DNA of 64,000 nt from Dyadobacter alkalitolerans DSM 23607. Its GTDB lineage: Bacteria > Bacteroidota > Bacteroidia > Cytophagales > Spirosomataceae. Below the pieces are notes generated by a model, which searched no databases, was not told the origin of the DNA, and worked only from the letters and a program-made list of their open reading frames with translations. Below are positions 1 through 7,415 of this stretch, piece after piece; position 1 is the stretch's first letter; each line of letters starts with the position of its first letter. The stretch lies in the NCBI RefSeq assembly GCF_000428845.1, contig NZ_AUAS01000012.1, positions 1-64,000 on the forward strand. Direction: 5' to 3'. Both the position numbers and the translations under genes were made by a program.

Positions 1-17
1 GTGGCCGTTGCACAACT
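1..17 (+). repeat. IS left terminal inverted repeat
   Basis: GTGGCCGTTGCACAACT at the very start of the window. It pairs with the reverse complement of 1661-1677, differing at one base (C versus T at position 6). The repeat may extend left of the window. Confidence 0.8.
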
Positions 18-57
18 GATCATGAACTTGCCATAATCTCTGATTGTCTGATCTTTC

Positions 58-1602
58 TTAGAATGCGTGGGAAAAGACAGGAAAAATAGGAGAAGTGCGG
101 ACGTACCTGCGAATAATGGGCCTTGTATCCTCTAATGCTTCACTTTTTTGAGTTCTTCTTGTAAGTGATTTGAGGTATTTTTTCAGGTTGAAGCATGTTG
201 CGGCCATCAGCATAACTTTATGGGCTCCGGCTTTACCAATCACATTAATCTTTTTCAATCCATAATGATAAACCAGACTACCGAAGACTGGCTCTACTGT
301 ACTTTGGCGTAATCGCTTCATCTGGTAACCTCGTTTACTTAACTGCCTGTGATGGGCTCGGCGGTAGTGCTCATCATATGCAGTAGTTTGTATTCTTTTA
401 AACGGGGACTTGGGAGTACACGCATCTTTTAATACACATGGTAAACAGTCTTTTCGTGATGCTCGATAACCCTTTAGCAAGCGTCCATCTGAAGTCTGTT
501 CAAAATTTTTAAAAGGAATCGTTTTACCCATAGCGCAGATAAACTGATTTTTTTCCTTATCGTAAATCAGGCCTTCTCTTTCTGGTTTATACATACCGAA
601 AACTGGTATCCATCCGGTTATGTTTCTTAGCTCCAAAAATTCATAGTTAGGTCCATTAGAATAGCCGGCATCAGCTAAAAGATCAGTCATCCGAAGCTCG
701 TTCGCTTTAAGTCGATTTTGAACTTTGACAGTCATTGCCGGCAAGTATTGACTATCTCGTCCATCTGCAAAATCAGCCTGAATGTGACTGATTACACCTT
801 CGGCAGTATCTACCGACATGCTGCAGTGATAATTAAGCTTTCTTGCTTTACCAGGTTTTACCGAAATACGTGCATCCGGATCATTAGGACTGTAATGCGT
901 CTTATTACTGAAGAGTTGGGCTTTTTCGTGAGAAGCGCCGCTGGCACCGACCGGGTTTTTACGCAGTTTATCATGGACATGTTTCACACGGTTCAATTCG
1001 TGCTGTGGAGCTGTGATCAACCCCACTGTCGAAGCTGTGGCAGCGATTACTGGCTCTTGGTTTTCGCTATCTAAGGCTTCGAAGTGTCTTTCAATAGATT
1101 GAAAAGGTCTTTTCAGTTCAAGGCTTTCCATTGAAGCGTTGGCTTTAACCGGAGCAGAATCCATGGCCTGGGTATGTCCACTGACCATGCCCTTATCAAC
1201 ACACAAGGTAAAGACCTTATTAAATAAACTTTCAAAAACAGCAGCAGGATACAGTTGGCGAGTGCGACTGATGGTCGAATGCCAGGGCAGCTGTTCATCT
1301 ATGTCATATCCCAAAAAGTAAAGAATGTCCATCCGCATAGAACAGTGCTCAACGAGTTTGCGATCAGACGTTATGTTTTCGAGGTAACCTGTAAGCGTCA
1401 ATTTGAACCGGGTCGCCGGGCGAAATACGACAGGGTCGATGGATGGATTTCCAGTGCGACCATACAGATCATGCGTATCGCTGTAAATGGATTGTAGATC
1501 CAGAGTCTCTCTGAGCCTCCTATAAAAATTATCCTTTGGAATCCGCTCGGATAACTGGAAGCTTAAAAAGAGCTTTTCGGAGTAATTTTTTCTTCCTTGC
1601 AT
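58..1602 (-). CDS. IS1182 family DDE transposase
   Basis: Transposase of 514 residues that would cut and rejoin the ends of its own element. It starts with the family-typical MQGRKNYSEKLFLSFQLSER stretch and contains the expected acidic residues: MDSAPVKA (first D), LLADAGYSNG (second D) and VEPVFGSL (E). A longer frame reaches 1749, but those 49 residues lie beyond the right inverted repeat at 1661-1677, so ATG at 1602 is chosen. A five-residue in-frame insert, RPATR (15 GC-rich bases, 1408-1422), splits the motif that is usually PVVFFKL; this is judged from memory of the family and could mean reduced activity. Near the C-terminus are a CxxC...C stretch (DCLPCVLKDAC) and the sequence KRLRQSTVEPVFGSL typical of the family. 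Otherwise the frame is intact. Confidence 0.88.
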   Translation of the reverse strand: MQGRKNYSEKLFLSFQLSERIPKDNFYRRLRETLDLQSIYSDTHDLYGRTGNPSIDPVVFRPATRFKLTLTGYLENITSDRKLVEHCSMRMDILYFLGYDIDEQLPWHSTISRTRQLYPAAVFESLFNKVFTLCVDKGMVSGHTQAMDSAPVKANASMESLELKRPFQSIERHFEALDSENQEPVIAATASTVGLITAPQHELNRVKHVHDKLRKNPVGASGASHEKAQLFSNKTHYSPNDPDARISVKPGKARKLNYHCSMSVDTAEGVISHIQADFADGRDSQYLPAMTVKVQNRLKANELRMTDLLADAGYSNGPNYEFLELRNITGWIPVFGMYKPEREGLIYDKEKNQFICAMGKTIPFKNFEQTSDGRLLKGYRASRKDCLPCVLKDACTPKSPFKRIQTTAYDEHYRRAHHRQLSKRGYQMKRLRQSTVEPVFGSLVYHYGLKKINVIGKAGAHKVMLMAATCFNLKKYLKSLTRRTQKSEALEDTRPIIRRYVRTSPIFPVFSHAF

Positions 1603-1660
1603 TCCTGAAGTTACGAAAATCCAGGCAGTTATGGAAGAGCCTAAGGCTGTTTTTTTGCCG

Positions 1661-1677
1661 AGTTGTGCAACAGCCAC
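1661..1677 (-). repeat. IS right terminal inverted repeat
   Basis: Reads GTGGCTGTTGCACAACT on the minus strand, matching the left end in 16 of 17 positions. It sits 58 bases upstream of the transposase start codon and therefore shows that the open frame further upstream (to 1749) lies outside the element. Confidence 0.8.
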
Positions 1678-1791
1678 CACCGTTTCCGCGTACACCCGAC
1701 AAATAACATAATCAAGCAACCAATTAACAACTTCTATGAGCATTTGCACGGCGTTAGTGTCAAATACGCTGATGATAAGTAAATTTGTAAA

Positions 1792-2364
1792 GTGGAAAAT
1801 TCACTTATCTGTTATCTTCAGAGAATCAGATCGCTCTCCTCAGTTCAGAAGGAGTTGATATCTGCTGCGTTTCACCCTTTAAAAGTAAAGGAAGATGCCT
1901 GTCTTTTCACCGGCGGGACCGTGTGTCATCACCTGTATTTTATTACCAAAGGGGTCCTGAAATTTGTATCCTCTGACGATCAGGGGCATGAAGCCACCCA
2001 TTTCTTTCTTCAGGAAAATCACTTTTGTACCATCCTGGATAGTTTTCTCAATCAGAAAGTGACTGATGACCGCATTCAGGCCGCGTGTGAAGCCGAAGTA
2101 CTCAGTGTTAATTTTCTGGCACTGCAGAAGGTCTACATGCAGTTTCCTGAATTTAAATCTTTGCTTGATGACATCTTCCAGCGGCAGCTTCTGGAGAAGG
2201 TAAACTTGCGTAATGCCTACCTGAACAGAGATGCGCTTAGCCGTTACCTGTTGTTTATCGAAAGGCAGCCGGACATCGCCTTACGCGTCAAAATGCAGGA
2301 TGTGGCATCCTACCTCGGAATTGCACCACAGTCCCTAAGCCGATTGCGTAAACAAATTTCTTAA
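1792..2364 (+). CDS. Crp/Fnr family transcriptional regulator
   Basis: A 190-residue regulator with an N-terminal cyclic-nucleotide-binding-like beta-barrel (about residues 20-120; LFTGGTVCHHLYFITKGVLK is the typical strand-turn-strand) and a C-terminal helix-turn-helix (about 160-188, MQDVASYLGIAPQSLSRLRK). It lacks the FeS cysteine set of Fnr and the ligand is unknown. The start is GTG; no in-frame ATG lies close upstream. It is followed after 76 bases by an SDR-type protein on the same strand, a plausible target or co-transcribed partner. The IS element ends 114 bases upstream, so native promoter sequence may have been displaced. Function beyond DNA-binding regulation is not visible. Confidence 0.85.
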   Translation: MENSLICYLQRIRSLSSVQKELISAAFHPLKVKEDACLFTGGTVCHHLYFITKGVLKFVSSDDQGHEATHFFLQENHFCTILDSFLNQKVTDDRIQAACEAEVLSVNFLALQKVYMQFPEFKSLLDDIFQRQLLEKVNLRNAYLNRDALSRYLLFIERQPDIALRVKMQDVASYLGIAPQSLSRLRKQIS

Positions 2365-2440
2365 CGATGTTGCTTTTTAACATATGTGAAGTGTAGCCTG
2401 ATTGCAAATTCTGAATTTTGCAGCTGTTTAAATTTAACAT

Positions 2441-3178
2441 ATGGAAAATCAAGTAAACAGGTTATTAGCAGGAAAAAGGGTAGTTATCTTAGGTGGAAGT
2501 TCTGGTATCGGGTTGGCCACAGCAAAGGCCGCCGCAGATGAAGGTGCCGAAGTAATCATTGTATCAGGCACTCCACTGCGGATTAAGCAGGCCTTGCAAA
2601 CACTGCCCGCAACCGCGCAAGGGCACTCCGCAAACCTTAGCCGGGAAGAAAATATTAAAAACGCGTTCAAAGCAATCGGCCGTTTTGACCATCTAGTGTA
2701 TACGGCAGGCGAAAACCTGACTTTAAACACCATTGATGGAACAGAGTTGGCCGATGCGCAGCGGTTTTTCATCCTACGTTTTTGGGGCGCTTTTGCTGCG
2801 GTTAAATATGGTGCTCAGCTCATTAACGCAGGGGGCTCGATCACACTTACCAGCGGAACTGCAAACGCCCGTCCGGGAAAGGGCTGGAGCGTTGCCAGCA
2901 GCATCTGCGGGGCTGTTGAAGGCTTTGTTAGAGCGATGGCCGTGGAACTGGCGCCTGTACGAGTTAACAGCGTTGTACCTGGCGTAGTAAAGACTAACCT
3001 TTGGGGTGCCATGAGCGAGCAGGACCGGGAAGGACTTTACAACTCGATGGGTGAGAGCTACCTTGTCAAACGTGTCGGCGAAGCTAACGACATTGCCCAG
3101 GCACACCTGTATCTGATGAAACAACAATTTGGTACCGGACAAAATCTGGTTATTGATGGTGGGGGCTTATTGGTTTAA
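2441..3178 (+). CDS. SDR-fold oxidoreductase, atypical active site
   Basis: A 245-residue protein with the short-chain dehydrogenase fold. The N-terminal nucleotide loop is GGSSGIG (residues 18-24), the AGE motif corresponding to NNAG is seen as YTAGEN, and the C-terminal segment ends in the usual IDGGG. The catalytic YxxxK is missing: where classical members read YAASKGAVE this one reads ASSICGAVE, so Tyr and Lys are Ala and Cys. The upstream Ser (SGTANARPGKG) is kept. I recall similar proteins in Bacteroidota with the same change, so it is likely a subfamily trait and not a fresh mutation. Substrate unknown; it may be a binding protein or use another mechanism. It lies downstream of the Crp/Fnr gene and ends at a hairpin terminator. 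Confidence 0.82.
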   Translation: MENQVNRLLAGKRVVILGGSSGIGLATAKAAADEGAEVIIVSGTPLRIKQALQTLPATAQGHSANLSREENIKNAFKAIGRFDHLVYTAGENLTLNTIDGTELADAQRFFILRFWGAFAAVKYGAQLINAGGSITLTSGTANARPGKGWSVASSICGAVEGFVRAMAVELAPVRVNSVVPGVVKTNLWGAMSEQDREGLYNSMGESYLVKRVGEANDIAQAHLYLMKQQFGTGQNLVIDGGGLLV

Positions 3179-3194
3179 AACCATCTGAATGAAA

Positions 3195-3222
3195 AGAGCT
3201 GTATGGAGCGTTATACAGCTCT
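3195..3222 (+). terminator. Terminator after SDR gene
   Basis: Perfect 10-base stem AGAGCTGTAT / ATACAGCTCT with an 8-base loop, 16 bases after the SDR stop codon. The T-run comes late (about 3235-3241) so termination efficiency is uncertain. Confidence 0.6.
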
Positions 3223-3717
3223 CTTTATGCCGATCTTTTTTAAATGCAATGTACAATTCAGGTTCTAAACTTAATCACTAGGTGGTGGATCGGCTCGAAA
3301 GCTTCATGGACATGTCCGAGCGCCTGCCCTAGCCGCTTCGAAAGCGCCTGTCCAAAACGCCTTCTAAGCACAGATGTGGCGATATCAGCCGTCTAACTAT
3401 CATTTTCTGTACTGAATGCTTTTATCCGATCGAGTTAACCCACATTTCCATTAATTGCCGAATTTCATTTTAACCACCGTATTTTTTAAGCAATTTCTAG
3501 TTTGGATACTTCTGTAACACGTCTCACTAACTAGTTAAAGTTGAAGACAAACGACATAGAAATTTGAAATGGTCATTTGAGATAATCGCTATATAACTAA
3601 GAATTTAGTAGTTGATGTATCATCTATTCTCAGGAAACGGAGGAGGTTTTGCGAGATAATGCCAAAAGCGTTTTTTAAGTATATTTCGATAAAATACATC
3701 CAGATAAACAACGAACC
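3223..3717. other. Gene-free stretch, about 495 bases
   Basis: No credible gene. A short minus-strand open frame of about 44 codons (3259-3390) has arginine-rich sequence but no start codon and no family that I recognise; it may be a decayed gene end. The last 250 bases are AT-rich and probably hold the promoter of the downstream monooxygenase-like gene. Confidence 0.5.
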
Positions 3718-4020
3718 ATGTACTTACTTCACGGAAAATTAAATGCAAAGTCAGGCCATACCGAAGAGCTTGCAAATATTCTATTGGAAGCATCCACACT
3801 TATATCAACCGCAAAAGGATGTAAAATTTATGCAATCGGAAAGGATGCCAATGACTTAAATGCCGTCTATGTTACGGAAATTTGGGATAGCAAAGAAGAT
3901 CACGATAATTCATTAAAGGTGGACGGAGTAAAAGAACTAATAAGTAAAGCAATGCCTATTTTAGATGGGCAACCATCCAAAGGACAGGAGTTAGAAATTT
4001 TAGGTGGAGCAGGAGTGTAA
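3718..4020 (+). CDS. ABM-type putative quinol monooxygenase
   Basis: A 100-residue single-domain protein of the antibiotic biosynthesis monooxygenase (ABM, dimeric alpha/beta barrel) superfamily. The typical elements are the opening strand MYLLHGKLNAKSG, the helix EELANILLEASTLI, the strand with KGCKIYAIGKD, and the motif VYVTEIWDSKEDHDNSL that precedes the last helix. Family members act as cofactor-free monooxygenases on quinols or as small ligand-binding proteins; the substrate here cannot be told. It stands alone between long non-coding stretches, with a hairpin after it. No signal peptide, so cytosolic. Confidence 0.78.
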   Translation: MYLLHGKLNAKSGHTEELANILLEASTLISTAKGCKIYAIGKDANDLNAVYVTEIWDSKEDHDNSLKVDGVKELISKAMPILDGQPSKGQELEILGGAGV

Positions 4021-4039
4021 AACCTGCCTTCATCCGTTG

Positions 4040-4078
4040 CAGCTCACTTTGCCGGAACAAGCTGGGAGAAGTGAGCTG
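4040..4078 (+). terminator. Hairpin after ABM gene
   Basis: Perfect 10-base stem CAGCTCACTT / AAGTGAGCTG with a 19-base loop, 20 bases after the stop codon. There is no clear T-run, so it is a weak terminator or an mRNA 3' stabiliser. Confidence 0.45.
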
Positions 4079-4430
4079 TATATGTACAAAACTAAGAACT
4101 TCCACAAAACGCCATTGACCCTCTTGTTCTGTGTTTTCTCACTTAACATAAAAAGGGTTATTTGAACAAAAACCCCAGGCCTAACCAACGTTTATCTCTC
4201 CAATCGTTGCAGCTTAAAATATATCACAAAGGCCTGAATTGAGACACATATTCGTAAGGGTACGACACGGCTCTACCCTTAGTTCAAGCCAAATGGTTCA
4301 CATGTCAACCATTCCCCTGGGCCTGGTAATTGTCAAACATTCCGGACGTTTTATCAGACGCTTGGGTCTGATAATGTAGAGAGCTCAGTTTTGACAGGAA
4401 ATTGATGGGAAACAGCTTTGGTTTGCCTGC
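4079..4430. other. Gene-free stretch, about 350 bases
   Basis: Both strands are broken by frequent stops and I see no gene, RNA or repeat. It separates the ABM gene from the 3' end of the minus-strand DUF1963-like gene. Confidence 0.5.
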
Positions 4431-5321
4431 TTACGTATGTTGTACGAGGTAACAGGCAATCTTGGTTTCAGGCTCGAAGAAAATGTACAAGTTTCCGCTA
4501 ATTGCAAAATTCATTTTCTCAAAATACTGTTCCATACCCGGTTCAGATAGCACAATGTTAGATTCAGCTACTTTTACATCAAAATCCGTATCATTCCCTA
4601 ATTGACAAACAAACTTCATGATTTTATTGCTCCTGGGGCACCTTGGAATGTCTGGCGCCTGAATCCACCCAGGAACTCCACAACTCCCAAGACTTTCGGC
4701 GAAGGCATCAAAGGCCGCAGCTTTAATGCCTACTGGTTCATAAGATAATTTTGATTCAGGGTTTAACTCTTTGTAGGAAGTGCTAAGCATTAGATACTTC
4801 TCATGGTCAAGTATCTTGGGGCTAGTAGGATCTGTGTAGTCTAAAAACAACTTATCAATATCATAATAAATCGGACAGATTAAATGCAGATCGGATGGAA
4901 GCCATTCAAATGGCGCTTCCTGCCTTAGAAAGCCTAAATACTGAAAAGGAATTTGCCTGTGCTCGGAAGGTAACAAAAAACCCTCAGGTGTAACCCCACC
5001 CAGTTGATGTCTGCCTGCCTTGGATCTAACCAAACTATGGACTGAATGAGTGGGGATATCTCGAAAAACAAAGTCTTCTTCTTCTTTTCTTATCTCCCGA
5101 TCCTGGACATCTCCATATTCATAAAGTTTGCCGCTAACCAGTCTATTATCCACGAAAATAAACTCTGTACTCGACTCTAACTTCCTTGCAGTCTTTTTAT
5201 CGACGCCTTGTGTAGCAAGGACTTTTTCGCATTGATCATCCCCATTCAAAAAGTTTTCCCAGCCGGCCAGGAATATTCTTTTTTTTTCAGCTTTAAGCCC
5301 TGATACCAATTTTTCTAACAT
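4431..5321 (-). CDS. DUF1963/YwqG-like protein
   Basis: A 296-residue cytosolic protein without signal peptide or membrane segment. The C-terminal half carries the pattern that I associate with the DUF1963 (YwqG) family: CGVPGWIQAPDIPRCP around residues 216-231, then MKFVCQLGNDTDFD, then the closing SGNLYIFFEPETKIACYLVQ. The family function is unknown; members have a two-domain beta fold and are often near toxin or immunity genes. The N-terminal half (about 1-110) is lysine/glutamate rich and not recognised. It is flanked by non-coding DNA and by the pseudogene cluster at 5.5-7.3 kb, so it may be part of acquired DNA. Family call is moderate, existence of the gene is strong. Confidence 0.62.
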   Translation of the reverse strand: MLEKLVSGLKAEKKRIFLAGWENFLNGDDQCEKVLATQGVDKKTARKLESSTEFIFVDNRLVSGKLYEYGDVQDREIRKEEEDFVFRDIPTHSVHSLVRSKAGRHQLGGVTPEGFLLPSEHRQIPFQYLGFLRQEAPFEWLPSDLHLICPIYYDIDKLFLDYTDPTSPKILDHEKYLMLSTSYKELNPESKLSYEPVGIKAAAFDAFAESLGSCGVPGWIQAPDIPRCPRSNKIMKFVCQLGNDTDFDVKVAESNIVLSEPGMEQYFEKMNFAISGNLYIFFEPETKIACYLVQHT

Positions 5322-5558
5322 AAAGCCATTATGTAAAGTGTGAGTTACAAGAATAACAATAAGTCTGAAAGGTCATCTACCTCCGTTTCTCCCCTATAGA
5401 TTCAAGTGTTAAGCATTTTGGTCGTAAATGCGAATGAATTTCTTATAAAATAAACGTTCGTATAAATCGTAAGGATAATTTAGCAAAAAGGGTTTAATAT
5501 TATACTGTTATTATTATAAAATAATCCGATAACTCCGTTTTCGTCTAATCATTCAAAA

Positions 5559-6182
5559 ATGCTCCGGAATATCGCCTATTTACGTGTTTCGACGGCAGCG
5601 GCCGACCGTCCTTGGACCAAGACCTTGAAAAAAACAAAGCTGACATAGTGCACTTGGCTAATGAGAAGAATTTTAGGGAAAGTCAAATTTGTGCAAAACG
5701 TTTCCGGGAAAATTTCCTGGCTTAGCCGCAAAATCGGTTCAATCCTTGATGAGCTAAAAAAGGAGACGTCATTTTACTAAGGGAATTTTCCCGATTTGGA
5801 AGATCCATGCTGGAAATGATAGAGATCATATCTCTAGCAATGCAAAAAGGTGTTCGTATCCACAATGTAAAAGGAGCATGGTAACATGACGATTCGATTC
5901 AAAGTAAAGTGATGACAATGGTTTTTGCGATGGCATCAGAAATTCAAAGAGACTGATCAGCAAGCGCACAAAGGAGTCACTAGCCGCCAAGAAATTTTCT
6001 GGGATAAAACTAGGCAGGCCGACTGGCTCAGGCAAAGGTAAACTCGATCAATGCAGACCAGAGATCGAAGCATTGCTCCTCAGTGGTTCGAGTCAAAGTA
6101 CATTTCAGACCGCTACGGAGTAACAGAAGCAACTTTATCCAACTGGATTAAAAAGAATAATGTAAAAGAGACCGGGAAGTAG
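5559..6182 (+). pseudogene. Serine recombinase (invertase/resolvase) pseudogene
   Basis: Decayed serine recombinase. Reading across several frames gives, in order: IAYLRVSTA at the start (the catalytic Ser in YxRVS), LDQDLEKNKADIVHLANEKN, SWLSRKIGSILDELKKGD, VILLREFSRFGRSMLEMI, QKGVRIHNVKGAW, a stop, DDSIQSKVMTMVFAMASEIQ, LISKRTKESLAAKK, GIKLGRPTGSGKGKLDQ, and finally the HTH helix ISDRYGVTEATLSNWIKKN. At least four frameshifts and an in-frame TAA break it (frame changes near 5608, 5700, 5760, 5951, 6092; TAA near 5881). The order matches invertase-type resolvases of about 200 residues such as the Mpi group of Bacteroidota. No inverted-repeat invertible segment was found beside it. Confidence 0.85.
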
Positions 6183-6189
6183 CATAGCA

Positions 6190-6493
6190 GAAGGCAGGGC
6201 ATACCTCATATTGCAACAAAAATTAAACAATCGGTAGAACAAGTCATTACTCCGAAAAATATTTGTTAAAAAAAGATAGAGCGAAGACCACCATTTAATT
6301 TCGATCTTATATGCAAAACCCTCGAGCCAGCTATGCATCCCAAACCATGCAAGCGAGGAAGCAATCAAAATAGCCAGCAAACTTATGATTAGAAACTCTT
6401 CGAAACCATTCCTGCAACTGAGACCCTTAGCACCTTTCGTACACCAACTTCTCTTGTCCGTTGAGCAGCAGAAAGGAGGAGCGCGCATTGCCA
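6190..6493 (-). pseudogene. 3' fragment of an FtsX-like ABC permease
   Basis: On the minus strand one frame gives AAQRTREVGVRKVL, the signature that closes the periplasmic part of MacB/FtsX-type permeases, and after a frameshift (near 6390) another gives LAILIASSLAWFGMHSWLEG then FAYKIEIKWW, the last membrane segments. The upstream 650 or so codons are absent. Two intact relatives lie in the window (12568-15186 and 21168-23576), whose ends carry EQRTKEIGVRKVLGAS and QRTKEVGVRKVLGAS. This is a dead gene tail, probably left by a deletion. Confidence 0.8.
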
Positions 6494-6614
6494 AATATAT
6501 AATGATCCATGACGATGGTCCGACCCGGCAGTTTTGTTAGCGAAGAACACAATCCGCAGACAGGTGTAACGCCCCGGTAAGGCATATTTGGTTAGCGTTC
6601 AATATCATTAAGTT

Positions 6615-7323
6615 ATGAAAACAGAAGCGCCAGCTTAGTAAAATTTAGATCATTAACCGACTTGGATCGGGTGTTCGGGCTTTCTAAGCCTTTGCACCCG
6701 ATGGTAAGTCTCATCAACATCGAAGATATGACGATTAGTCCGGGAGCGCTGCCGACCTCAATGGTCTTGCCTTTTTACAAAATCGCCTACAAGATGAACC
6801 TGTGTGGTAAGCTAAGTACGGGCAAAGTTTTATGACTTTGGTGAAGGCGGCCTGGTGTTCACTGCGCCAGGTCAAATTTTTGAAAGTCCCAATGGCAATG
6901 CAAGCTCCGGTTACATTCTTCTTGTTCACCCGGACTTTTTCTTATCTTACCCTTTGGCCAGTACGATCAAGCAATATGGCTTCTTCACCTACGCTGCAAA
7001 CAATAGACGGAATTTTGGACGACTACTTTAAAAATGGAACAGCCTCTTAAAGCGGCCTTCCAACCGTTCAAATGCTGGCTGAAAAACTGGGCATGTCGGC
7101 AAGCTAGCTTAGCGATATGCTGCGCTCTTTGACAAGAGAAAATGCCCAGCACCATATTCAGGATAAACTCATGGAAAAAGCAAAGGAAAGGCTTTCCACT
7201 TCCAATTTGTCCGTGTCTGAAATCGCCCATGAACTGGGATTTGAGTACCTTCAGTCTTTCAGCCGCCTTTTCAAAACAAAAACAAGCCTTTCCCCACTTG
7301 CTTTCTGGCAATCATTTAATTGA
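6615..7323 (+). pseudogene. AraC family regulator pseudogene
   Basis: Remains of an AraC-type regulator of about 235 codons. After a broken start, one frame reads DLDRVFGLSKPLHPMVSLIN, EDMTISPGALPTSMVLPFYK and LCGKLSTGKVL; then a frameshift near 6830; then YDFGEGGLVFTAPGQIFESP, YILLVHPDFFLSYPLASTIK; then further shifts and stops (near 7015-7110); then the C-terminal HTH domain SDMLRSLTRENAQHHIQDKL, AKERLSTSNLSVSEIAHELG, FEYLQSFSRLFKTKTSLSPL is intact (7117-7323). The last 68 codons could still be translated from ATG at 7117 but would lack the sensor domain. Such regulators often sit next to SDR genes; none is adjacent here. Confidence 0.85.
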
Positions 7324-7415
7324 TAATGGAATATCAATCATCGATGTGCCGTACGTTAGTTGAGATATTGCCATCTTTCGATCCGCCCAGCCGAAAACGT
7401 TTTGTTTTTAGTAAA

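Larger units (their letters stand above)
1..1677 (-). mobile_element. IS1182-like insertion sequence
   Basis: A complete or nearly complete insertion sequence. It is bounded by imperfect inverted repeats at 1-17 and 1661-1677 (16 of 17 bases match) and carries a single transposase gene on the minus strand. The length of about 1.68 kb and single long DDE transposase fit the IS1182 family as I know it; the family call is from the protein. No target duplication can be tested because base 1 of the window is the outer end of the left repeat. The right end lies 114 bases upstream of the start codon of the Crp/Fnr gene, so the insertion may alter that promoter. Confidence 0.8.

Noticed and set aside
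1603-1749. 49-residue N-terminal extension of the transposase frame
   Set aside because: Most of it lies outside the IS right inverted repeat at 1661-1677 and has no family similarity.
3259-3390. Minus-strand open frame of about 44 codons, arginine-rich (RRRFGQALSKRLGQALGH)
   Set aside because: No start codon in frame, no known family, possibly a decayed gene end.
5826-6035. Minus-strand 69-codon frame
   Set aside because: Antisense shadow of the recombinase pseudogene.
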